Positions 27,443 to 34,919 of a stretch of 46,279 bases of DNA are shown here, piece by piece. The number at the start of each line of letters is the position of its first letter. Positions within the stretch are counted from its first letter, which is position 1. Location: NCBI GenBank assembly GCA_947426265.1, contig CANEDJ010000007.1:1-46279 (forward strand), read 5' to 3'. Position numbers and translations under genes: made by a program. The notes beneath the pieces were generated by a model, which was not told where the DNA came from, did not search any database, and was given only the letters and a program-made list of their open reading frames with translations. This stretch comes from MGBC102946 sp022793145. GTDB lineage: Bacteria; Bacillota_I; Bacilli_A; RF39; UBA660.

Positions 27443-28925
27443 GTTTCATTTCCTTTCTAAAAAGTTTTTTTTGTTTTTCTGTAGAATCAATTATCTGTTG
27501 TGGTCTTCTCGCATTTTCTACTTTTATAACATTTAATACCTGTTTTAATTCTCTATTAGAAAATAAACTTCCACATGTATCTACCACATAATAAACAAGT
27601 CTATCATTCCGTGATATATAACTACAAAGTAAGTCATATAAATCTTTTTTAAAATCAGAATAATAACCTTGATATTCGATATAGGATTTTTTAATAAAAC
27701 TAACTAAAGTCATTTTTAAGTACAATTCTTCTAAATAGTCTGTAGATCTATCAACATGATATTCCTCTATCACATTTTCATCCAATCTTTTAAATCTTCC
27801 TTGCAATCCTAAATCTGCCCTAAAATTAACTAAATTTTCTTCACTAAACAAATAATCTAGTTTTAATTTAAGTGCCTGTCTCCATTCATTTACCTGTAAT
27901 CGATCTCTCTCACCTTTCGCTTTTTCTTTCTGTACAAATTCATAAGCTATATTTTTTTCTGATGATGTTACATTTTCCACTGAAGTTCTTATCAATGACT
28001 GAACAATACGCTTAATAATCGCTAATAATTCGTTATCAAATACATTTCTTTTATTTTTTATTTGATTATATTGATTTACAAGTGCGACTAATTCAGTTAC
28101 ATCCGATGTTTGAAATTCGCTTTCAATTGATAAAATTTCTCCGTCAATAAATAAATACATTTCACCATAAGAATATACTTTCTCTTCTCCAATTAAAAAT
28201 AGACTATTGGGCTTACAAGCAAAGAAGACACATCTATTGCTATCTGGCTTTAAATAATTTTCAACAAACTCTTCATTTTTTTCAGTTGTAGCATCATTTG
28301 GAAAAAAATCAGTTTCCATAGTAACTGGATTAATGCCTAATGATTGAATACGAAATGGGTATTCATATGGTTCTTGTCCATAATAATAATGATCATATAA
28401 CCCACCATATATTCTCTCTGCTGACATCACGCTTCCAGAGCAAATTGATGAAACCAATATATTCTTATTTTTGATTAATTCATTCAGATTTATTCCTCTT
28501 TTTTCTAAGGCAAAAAGAGTTCTAGCAAATTTACTATCAGCCCCTATTCCTAAAAATAGCAAATCACACTGTTCTATACTTTCTAATGTTTCTTCAACAT
28601 TATCCACATCAACTACTGTTAAATTATTTTTACTAAGTTGCCCATATCCTAAGTCATTCAAATAATAATTATAAGCACTGATATAAAGTTTGGCTCTACT
28701 CACATTGTCTTCTTTTGTATATCCTCCAATATAAGTAATTTTAATATCACTTAAATTTCCTTTTACTTTTAATAATTCTCCAAATAAAGATACATATTTT
28801 CTTAAAAAGGGATTATCGATCAAAGATTTATTTACTCTTGGATTTCCTCCACTTGTGATAATAGTTGGATAACTTCCTGCTATCATAATATTTCTTTCCA
28901 TAATTAACATCTCTCTTTCTATCAT
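27429..28925 (-). CDS. S51-like (dipeptidase E/cyanophycinase-type) protein with helical C-terminus
   Basis: The first 270 residues resemble S51 peptidases: a Gly-rich start, LLFLGIGADSKF (about 123-134) and the nucleophile region SSICSGSVMSAERI (about 159-172, Ser163), then a beta-rich end. The family elbow is usually GxSAGA; here it is CSGSVM, so activity needs testing. Residues 290-498 form a charged, helical extension that I do not recognise. It overlaps the S66 gene and lies just downstream of a terminator/antiterminator leader. An alternative start at 28901 (MERNIM) has GAGAG 9 nt upstream and is equally plausible. Confidence 0.65.
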   Translation of the reverse strand: MIEREMLIMERNIMIAGSYPTIITSGGNPRVNKSLIDNPFLRKYVSLFGELLKVKGNLSDIKITYIGGYTKEDNVSRAKLYISAYNYYLNDLGYGQLSKNNLTVVDVDNVEETLESIEQCDLLFLGIGADSKFARTLFALEKRGINLNELIKNKNILVSSICSGSVMSAERIYGGLYDHYYYGQEPYEYPFRIQSLGINPVTMETDFFPNDATTEKNEEFVENYLKPDSNRCVFFACKPNSLFLIGEEKVYSYGEMYLFIDGEILSIESEFQTSDVTELVALVNQYNQIKNKRNVFDNELLAIIKRIVQSLIRTSVENVTSSEKNIAYEFVQKEKAKGERDRLQVNEWRQALKLKLDYLFSEENLVNFRADLGLQGRFKRLDENVIEEYHVDRSTDYLEELYLKMTLVSFIKKSYIEYQGYYSDFKKDLYDLLCSYISRNDRLVYYVVDTCGSLFSNRELKQVLNVIKVENARRPQQIIDSTEKQKKLFRKEMKHERS

Positions 28926-28954
28926 TCTTTAATACCAATTAAGATAAAATAAAA

Positions 28955-28978
28955 ACTATACAGTCATACCTGTATAGT
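28955..28978 (-). terminator. Attenuator terminator hairpin before the S51/S66 operon
   Basis: On the minus strand ACTATACAG (28978-28970) and CTGTATAGT (28963-28955) form a perfect 9-bp stem with a 6-nt loop, followed by TTTTTATTTTAT. It lies 30 nt upstream of the S51-like start, inside the 5' leader of that operon. Its upstream arm also pairs in an alternative structure (28969-28975 with 28990-28996). Confidence 0.8.
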
Positions 28979-28989
28979 CTTATATTTTC

Positions 28990-29045
28990 ATACAGGCAAC
29001 AAGCACCACAAATAGCACTTGTTACCTACAACAATAATTGTCGTA
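28990..29045 (-). promoter_or_regulatory. Structured leader RNA with alternative pairings
   Basis: Transcript order: an 8-bp hairpin at 29045-29027, a 12-bp hairpin (with G-U pairs) at 29026-28995, then CCTGTAT (28996-28990), which is complementary to ATACAGG (28975-28969) in the terminator arm. The 5' arm of the second hairpin (ACAAGTGC, 29022-29015) is also perfectly complementary to GCACTTGT (29057-29050) at the end of the leader ORF. The pairings exclude each other, as in transcription attenuators. Confidence 0.7.
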
Positions 29046-29047
29046 TT

Positions 29048-29098
29048 TTACAAGTGCAGATTATTATGATGATGTTGTCTATTTATTTGCTTTAACAT
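29048..29098 (-). CDS. 16-residue leader peptide with His-His-His
   Basis: The ORF encodes MLKQINRQHHHNNLHL. It has AAGGAG at 8-nt spacing and sits 25 nt downstream of the -10 box of a consensus promoter. Four of 16 codons are His, three in a row. The ORF ends just before the first hairpin of the leader RNA, the layout of leader peptides that control transcription attenuation by ribosome position. It is too short for standard gene finders. A role as a peptide precursor is an alternative, but no MccB-type enzyme lies nearby. Confidence 0.65.
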   Translation of the reverse strand: MLKQINRQHHHNNLHL

Positions 29099-29122
29099 AA
29101 CAATCTCTCCTTCTTGTTTAAG

Positions 29123-29151
29123 ATTATAATGGATAAATTTTTATTTGTCAA
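29123..29151 (-). promoter_or_regulatory. Consensus promoter of the leader/S51/S66 operon
   Basis: On the minus strand TTGACA (29151-29146) and TATAAT (29128-29123) are separated by exactly 17 nt. The -35 overlaps the stop codon region of the transglutaminase gene. Confidence 0.85.
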
Positions 29152-31999
29152 ATTTTTTCTGAAATACCTTTTGTATTTCACTTGAATGTTCTCTCATAAA
29201 AGGAATTTGATCAATTAGCTTTAAAGCTGTTTTTAATTCCTCTCTACTTAGCCCACTTTGTGTCAATTGCGTTCTGAGTTTTTTTAAATCTTCTTTTGTA
29301 AAACCACTAAATTCTGCATTTACAATATTCAAAGTTTCAAGCATGCTTCTTTCTATTGGAACATGAATTCCATCATACATTGTTTCCTTTATTTTTGCAT
29401 AATTTGTTTCAAAATCTTCTTCCATAAATGTTTTCTCAAGCTTTCTTGTTTCAACATGGAATTTTATTTTTTTCCCAAACAATTTATAATTTAAATAAAC
29501 AATTAAAGCCATAATAATTATCTGTGGAAGATGATTTTCTTGTCCCCAACTTAAAACATTTTTTATAAAATCTTTTTCTCCTGATAAAGTTGTATTACTA
29601 ACTTGTCTCTCTTCTGTTGTAATAAACGATTGGGCGGAGTCACTTTTGTTTCCTACGCTCAAAATCTTTTCAAAAAAACTTTTTTCTTTTTCATGTGTTG
29701 GAGTTACATCAATAATTTGACCTTCTTGGTTCATTGCCCAAGCATGAGCTTCACTCTCTGTTATTATCATATCTTCTGCATTATAAAATCCTACTGTATA
29801 AACAAGCTCCTCATCTACTCCTACTGCTAAAGTAGCTGCCAAATTGCAAATAAGAGAATCCATCGAAGCAATCGCTTCATAAAACTCTTTCTCCTCTAAT
29901 TGTTCAATTTGTCCAGACAATCCTGCATCTTCAATTGGAGTAAGAGAATATAATCGACTCTTTATAGCGCTAAAAATCTCATAATCAGAGGCTGAAGCTT
30001 CCAGACCCAATCCTGAAATAATAGCTGTTCTAATTTCTTCAGAAGGATACTCAGTATAGGAAGAAGTTTTTTCTATATCTTCTACAAAACTATTTGATGA
30101 ACGCTTTGAAATTCCATATGTACAACATATTTGAGGTTTTTCTATAGAATATAATGCCTCAGTCGATGATGAATAACTGCTAGGATATGATAATAATACT
30201 TTCTCGTCTTCAGAATATATTCTAATTGTTTTTCCTTGAGCATCGAGGTCTGTGATCGTAATACTTGTAATTACATAGTTATCCCCAACTGGATAATATA
30301 GCTTTTTTAGCCATAATTGATTATTAGCAATAGAATTCTCCAAGCTACTTTTAGAAATTCTATATTCTACACTAAATAAATCTTCTACTTCTTCCACCTC
30401 ACAAGAATATATATAATCATTTTCAATGTTATATTTTACTTGACCATTTGCATAAGTCGCTGAAGTAGCATATTTAGTAGCAAAATAAATTGGTAAAGGA
30501 TCTTCTGTAAAAGAAGTTATTTTTGCTACTATTCTATCACTAGTTACATTATCTTTTGAATCCTCTGTCATACTATCTGAAATATCAAAATCTAGTTCAC
30601 GCATTTTACGAAACAAATCTTTTAAGTGATTATATTCAAATTCCAGTGAACGCATATGAGGAGTTAATATCCATTCAATTACATTTTTGCTAACAGATGA
30701 ATTTTTATTAGTCAAACAATATTTTTGAAACAAATCATAAGAAAGTCCTGTCATATATATCATTGAAAGAAACACTACGGTTATAAATGCTCCTATAAAA
30801 AAATTGACAAGCTGTTTTATATATTTATCTTTAGTTGTATATAATCCTGGAATAGTTTTAATTCTATGAGCTTTCTTTTCCTGATACATTTTATAAATAT
30901 AATCATAAAAACTATGATTATTATCCTTTTTTAAAAAAACATTATTTTTATCTTGACACAAATAAAGATAAAATGCACTAATTCGTAATATTTCCTGATT
31001 GTCATTTTTAAAATCTGCTTGTTGTAAAAGCATTTGGTAATTTAATACCCCTAAGAAATCATATAAATCAGTAACAGCATTTCCAATAACTTCCCCTTTT
31101 GTATTTGTAGAAACAATATTCACAAATTTTCCTTTAATCGTTACATTTTGAAAGATTTTCCCATTACTTCTACCTTTATAAGAACTATCGCTATTAATGA
31201 TATACATTAATCTTTGATTCACAATCATCTTTAACAATTTTAAATTTCCATTTAATAAAAATTGATCAATTGCATTTCTTATTACCTGATCTGTTATACT
31301 TTCTGAAAGTAACAATATTTTTTTCTTATCTATTTTAAAAGCTTCCAATTGATGAATCAAATTTCTTAAATCATCTGGATTTAGTACCAATAATGAGGTT
31401 CCAATTTCTGCTTCTATATCATAAGAATCTGATGTATCACTATAGTTCAATGGCGTATATGCTTCATAATTTAATAAGCATTTCATACTAATAGACAAAA
31501 AACTTCCTAAATCTACATTTGGAAACAAATCTATTACATCTTTTTCTCTTAATAAAATTTCTTGTATTTTATGAAGATCACATAATTGTGAAATTCTTTT
31601 TAAATTTTCTACATAGTCTTCTATCCCAATACTCCCATTTTCTTCATAGAAAATAGCAATCCTTGTATCCTTAAAATGTTCGATTGGAAAACACTTTTTT
31701 TCTATAGCAGAAAGAGCTATTTTTTGCTTTATAATGTCTACATTAACCCCTAAAACTTCACGAATTTGTTCTTGAGCTTCTTTTACTTTTTCAATAGGAG
31801 AAAATAAGGATCTGATTTTTTCACATATAATTACTCCACCATATAAGATCCTGGAAAATAATAAAATATTTACTTTTACAAAAGCTCGTTTCAAAGTGGC
31901 ATCTGATAGCACTCCTTCTCTTAATGCAATTGTATCAAATAAATCTCCATTTTGCTCTATTACTTCCAGACAGTTTTTTACTTTTTCATAATCATTCAT
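29141..31999 (-). CDS. Large membrane protein with transglutaminase-like domain
   Basis: The 952-residue protein has an N-terminal soluble region of about 390 residues, a membrane helix at about 397-417, an extracytoplasmic region, and a transglutaminase-like core with Cys718 (SLICNLAATLA), His752 (ESEAHAWAMN) and Asp764 (IIDVTPT), the usual Cys-His-Asp triad spacing. A second membrane helix follows at about 825-842, with a cytoplasmic C-terminus. It is 11 nt downstream of a MoxR ATPase gene. MoxR plus transglutaminase gene pairs are widespread, usually with a DUF58 protein in between; here I see no DUF58 gene, although the N-terminal region might replace it. Possible roles are envelope protein maturation or crosslinking. 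Confidence 0.7.
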   Translation of the reverse strand: MNDYEKVKNCLEVIEQNGDLFDTIALREGVLSDATLKRAFVKVNILLFSRILYGGVIICEKIRSLFSPIEKVKEAQEQIREVLGVNVDIIKQKIALSAIEKKCFPIEHFKDTRIAIFYEENGSIGIEDYVENLKRISQLCDLHKIQEILLREKDVIDLFPNVDLGSFLSISMKCLLNYEAYTPLNYSDTSDSYDIEAEIGTSLLVLNPDDLRNLIHQLEAFKIDKKKILLLSESITDQVIRNAIDQFLLNGNLKLLKMIVNQRLMYIINSDSSYKGRSNGKIFQNVTIKGKFVNIVSTNTKGEVIGNAVTDLYDFLGVLNYQMLLQQADFKNDNQEILRISAFYLYLCQDKNNVFLKKDNNHSFYDYIYKMYQEKKAHRIKTIPGLYTTKDKYIKQLVNFFIGAFITVVFLSMIYMTGLSYDLFQKYCLTNKNSSVSKNVIEWILTPHMRSLEFEYNHLKDLFRKMRELDFDISDSMTEDSKDNVTSDRIVAKITSFTEDPLPIYFATKYATSATYANGQVKYNIENDYIYSCEVEEVEDLFSVEYRISKSSLENSIANNQLWLKKLYYPVGDNYVITSITITDLDAQGKTIRIYSEDEKVLLSYPSSYSSSTEALYSIEKPQICCTYGISKRSSNSFVEDIEKTSSYTEYPSEEIRTAIISGLGLEASASDYEIFSAIKSRLYSLTPIEDAGLSGQIEQLEEKEFYEAIASMDSLICNLAATLAVGVDEELVYTVGFYNAEDMIITESEAHAWAMNQEGQIIDVTPTHEKEKSFFEKILSVGNKSDSAQSFITTEERQVSNTTLSGEKDFIKNVLSWGQENHLPQIIIMALIVYLNYKLFGKKIKFHVETRKLEKTFMEEDFETNYAKIKETMYDGIHVPIERSMLETLNIVNAEFSGFTKEDLKKLRTQLTQSGLSREELKTALKLIDQIPFMREHSSEIQKVFQKKFDK

Positions 32000-32010
32000 A
32001 TTTATTTCCT

Positions 32011-32928
32011 CTAATGTCTTTTCATAGATAGTATTTTGCTTTTCACTTCATCAAATTTATCTAATACTTGCTTTTCACCAATACAAGCAATATTCTGATC
32101 AATTCTGTGCATATAAATATAATTTACAAAATCTACTATATCAGAAGGGAAAATCTGGCTTCTTCCATTCCGAAGAGCTGTAAGCTTCGCTAATTTAAGA
32201 GCAAATTTATGTGCCCTGATGTTAGAGCCTCCAAACAATCTTTGACCATCTAAGGCCATAGAATCAATAAAATGAAATATTTGCATCATAATATCTTCAT
32301 CTTGTTTCTCTGTCATAAAGCTAGAAACAGCATATGCAGTTTCTACCAATTCATCTAATCTCAAATGACTTTCTGTTTTGGCTTCAAACCCACTAAAAAA
32401 TAGTTTTCTTTTTTCCTCTTCTGTTAATTCATCAAAGTATATATTAATATCAAAACGATCATAAACTGCTTGCGGAACATTAAAAACGCCTGCTATATCT
32501 GCACTATTTTGAGTTGCAAGTACATAAAAATCATGAAATTTATATTTTTCTCCACCTATACTCATTTGTTTCTCTGCAAATAACTCTATAAAGGTTGATT
32601 GCACTTTTCCACTAGCTCTGTTAAATTCATCAACTTGCAGTAATTGCATGTTTTGTCTATTTTTCAATTGCTCTTGAACATCACTTGGGATCATATCAGA
32701 TGTAACAGAAATTCTCTCAGAGTTAAAACTTGTTGCCAAAAAATTAGATATTGTTGTTTTTCCTACTCCTGTATTTCCAGTCATCAAAATTTTACTACTC
32801 GTATCACAAAGTATAGAAGAAGCGATTGCATTCTTTGCCTTTGACTGACCTATCAAAACTTGATCTAACGCAGTAAGTGTAGACTGATAGATTTCAATTA
32901 CACTTTCTATTTCTTTTCTTGTTGCCAT
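32011..32928 (-). CDS. MoxR-family AAA+ ATPase
   Basis: The 305-residue protein has Walker A GNTGVGKT (51-58), Walker B LLQVDEFNRA with Asp100-Glu101, and the MoxR segment VLATQNSADIAGVFNVPQA followed by DRFDI, all typical of the MoxR branch. These ATPases act as chaperones for partner proteins encoded next to them. The partner here is the transglutaminase membrane protein. The gene has a strong promoter (TTGACA-17-TATGAT) and AGGGGG before its start. Confidence 0.9.
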   Translation of the reverse strand: MATRKEIESVIEIYQSTLTALDQVLIGQSKAKNAIASSILCDTSSKILMTGNTGVGKTTISNFLATSFNSERISVTSDMIPSDVQEQLKNRQNMQLLQVDEFNRASGKVQSTFIELFAEKQMSIGGEKYKFHDFYVLATQNSADIAGVFNVPQAVYDRFDINIYFDELTEEEKRKLFFSGFEAKTESHLRLDELVETAYAVSSFMTEKQDEDIMMQIFHFIDSMALDGQRLFGGSNIRAHKFALKLAKLTALRNGRSQIFPSDIVDFVNYIYMHRIDQNIACIGEKQVLDKFDEVKSKILSMKRH

Positions 32929-32954
32929 TATAATCCCCCTTTTTTTGCCTTGCT

Positions 32955-32983
32955 ATCATAGCATATCACCAATAAATTGTCAA
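32955..32983 (-). promoter_or_regulatory. Promoter of the MoxR-transglutaminase operon
   Basis: On the minus strand TTGACA (32983-32978) and TATGAT (32960-32955) are 17 nt apart, 27 nt before the MoxR start. Confidence 0.85.
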
Positions 32984-32999
32984 TAATTGTTCCTAACAA

Positions 33000-33026
33000 A
33001 AAAATTGTAACAACTGTACAATTTTT
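33000..33026 (-). terminator. Terminator after the PepC-like gene
   Basis: A perfect 10-bp inverted repeat AAAAATTGTA/TACAATTTTT with a 7-nt loop, followed by T residues on the minus strand. It lies 75 nt after the PepC-like stop. Confidence 0.7.
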
Positions 33027-33100
33027 CTATGTAATCCTAAAAGATTCCTTTCTCCTATTATCACTATCAACAAACTCTGAAACATGACATTCAAACTTTT

Positions 33101-34312
33101 CTATTCTAAATAAGACTTATGTATGATCAATGTAATGACACAATGTTCTAAAAAAGAATCTGTCATAATTAATTGACCTTGAAACTTTCCATGTTTTCCA
33201 AAGCTATTATCTACCTTCAACTGAATAATTTCTCCATCTTTTACCAAAGCACCAGTAATACACATTGCATGATCATAATTAACAGTATCCAACAATAATC
33301 TTTTATTTTTATGAATATTTCTAATATGTAATAAATGAGAAATATTATATAGTTGATCATCTAATATATTAATATCATAATCCAAGGTTGTTGATTCTTC
33401 TGAAGAAAACCAAACACTAACGTTATTTCTTAATTGTTTTATAATTGCTTCTTTTATTTTAGCTAGTGGCAAATGCAATATTTTTTCATTATCATTTAAA
33501 TAGATATTTGGTAAAAAAGAATAGCTTTCAAGGAACACCTCTTTTTGATATGGAGTTACAGTTACATATTCGTCTAAACAATCCTTTAAATATTGATTTT
33601 TAAATTCTAATGGCGTATAAGTTCTTCCATCATATTCAAAGTCTATTGGAGGAACACCATAAACTTTTGATAAAAATTGAAATACTTCATACATAAATTC
33701 CTCTTTTTTGGCCATTCTTTCTGACTTTGAATCTATTTTTATCAATTCTATTGCATCTTCTTTCATTTTACGTCTTAAAAGTTCGATTGTTAATGAATCA
33801 TTATAATTAGAGTCTAATTCCTTCATATCCTTTACTGGAACAATACCATATTTATTTACAATTTCTCTACAAGAATGAAATGTTCCAAAACTTCCTATAT
33901 AAAAGTTTGCTTTATTTATAATGATATCTATAGATAAATTATCGCAACTTATTAATTCATTATATAATGAATTTGCTTTCTCTAACTTATCATAAAAATT
34001 AATATAATTTGAAGATAAGTCTAAATGTTCTATATCCAATTCTGTATTCTTTCTCAATATATCTTTTATAACTCTAAGAAACGCAAAAATATTACACTGA
34101 TAACTACCTAATTGATTATATATTTTACACTCTGGAACTTCTATATTAAATGCAAACTCAAAATTATTCATTCTTTCATTATCAATACTTGCTTTTAAAA
34201 TTCCTTGTGTTCTTATTTTGGATTCTATTTCTATATTTTTCTGATTTTGACAATATTGATTATGAAATTGTAAGACTTCATCCCTTGTTATTTCTGTTTT
34301 CACATCATTCAC
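33101..34312 (-). CDS. Divergent PepC/bleomycin hydrolase-like cysteine peptidase
   Basis: The 403-residue protein keeps the C1B (PepC) catalytic landmarks: Gln67 and Cys73 in NQLGSYQCNIFAFLR (family NQxxxGRCWxFA), His348 in YDHAMCITGA and Asn369 in KVDNSFG (family VENSWG). It is shorter and more divergent than typical PepC (about 440-450 residues), and the Cys follows Gln rather than Arg. PepC enzymes are cytoplasmic aminopeptidases that form hexameric barrels. The gene overlaps the upstream TudS-like gene by 4 nt (ATGA), indicating coupled expression. Confidence 0.7.
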   Translation of the reverse strand: MNDVKTEITRDEVLQFHNQYCQNQKNIEIESKIRTQGILKASIDNERMNNFEFAFNIEVPECKIYNQLGSYQCNIFAFLRVIKDILRKNTELDIEHLDLSSNYINFYDKLEKANSLYNELISCDNLSIDIIINKANFYIGSFGTFHSCREIVNKYGIVPVKDMKELDSNYNDSLTIELLRRKMKEDAIELIKIDSKSERMAKKEEFMYEVFQFLSKVYGVPPIDFEYDGRTYTPLEFKNQYLKDCLDEYVTVTPYQKEVFLESYSFLPNIYLNDNEKILHLPLAKIKEAIIKQLRNNVSVWFSSEESTTLDYDINILDDQLYNISHLLHIRNIHKNKRLLLDTVNYDHAMCITGALVKDGEIIQLKVDNSFGKHGKFQGQLIMTDSFLEHCVITLIIHKSYLE

Positions 34313-34845
34313 CTCTTATTTTTCTCTCCCATTTTATGAATCTCTGCTTCTAATTGTTTGAAAGACTTACTAATATATTTTCTATTAATTCCAATGATTG
34401 GCACATCATATTTTTTAATTTTGGAATATAATTTTTCCATAAAAATTCCTTTTCGATTTACATTACCATGATTTGTATATATGTAATTGACAGAGCAAGA
34501 GGGTGACTGTTCAATTCCTAGAATTGCGACTATTTTGTAATTTGATTTTATAATCTCTTTTATTTGATTTGCTACTTGCTCTGCTAGCTTTTCACAATGA
34601 ATATTAAATTCCTCTATATCATATTTTTTTAATCCCATTGGTTCTCGAATTAATTGATTATGAAAACTACTCTCTGCACAAGGCATTTGAATCATATTAA
34701 TATCATTTTCTATAATAAGTTCTACAAAAGGTTTTATAGAACTTTTCCATTCATATTTTACAAGCCCTTGTGCTTGATAAGCTTGCGCTAATAGACAAAA
34801 CGGAACAAACACAAAATATTTACTTCTATTATCTACCATAAACAT
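34309..34845 (-). CDS. TudS/DUF523-like [Fe-S] protein
   Basis: The 178-residue protein has three Cys in positions that match DUF523/TudS proteins: Cys17 in PFCLLAQAYQAQG (family SACLLG), Cys56 in QMPCAESSF followed by Arg (family CPExxGGLPxPR) and Cys117 in IEQSPSCSVN (family RSPSCG). In TudS these bind a [4Fe-4S] cluster that removes sulfur from thiouracil. The surrounding residues diverge strongly, so the substrate is likely different. It is cotranscribed with the PepC-like peptidase. TTGGAG lies before the start. Confidence 0.6.
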   Translation of the reverse strand: MFMVDNRSKYFVFVPFCLLAQAYQAQGLVKYEWKSSIKPFVELIIENDINMIQMPCAESSFHNQLIREPMGLKKYDIEEFNIHCEKLAEQVANQIKEIIKSNYKIVAILGIEQSPSCSVNYIYTNHGNVNRKGIFMEKLYSKIKKYDVPIIGINRKYISKSFKQLEAEIHKMGEKNKR

Positions 34846-34919
34846 ATTTCTCCAATTTCTTTCTTGTCAATCAATAGTGCTTTCCTTTCAAAAACAATAT
34901 CAAACAAATAATTTTTCTT

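Noticed and set aside
29048..29098. Leader ORF as a microcin C-type precursor peptide
   Set aside because: No MccB-like adenylating enzyme or exporter lies nearby, and the ORF fits an attenuator position exactly. It is kept as an alternative only.
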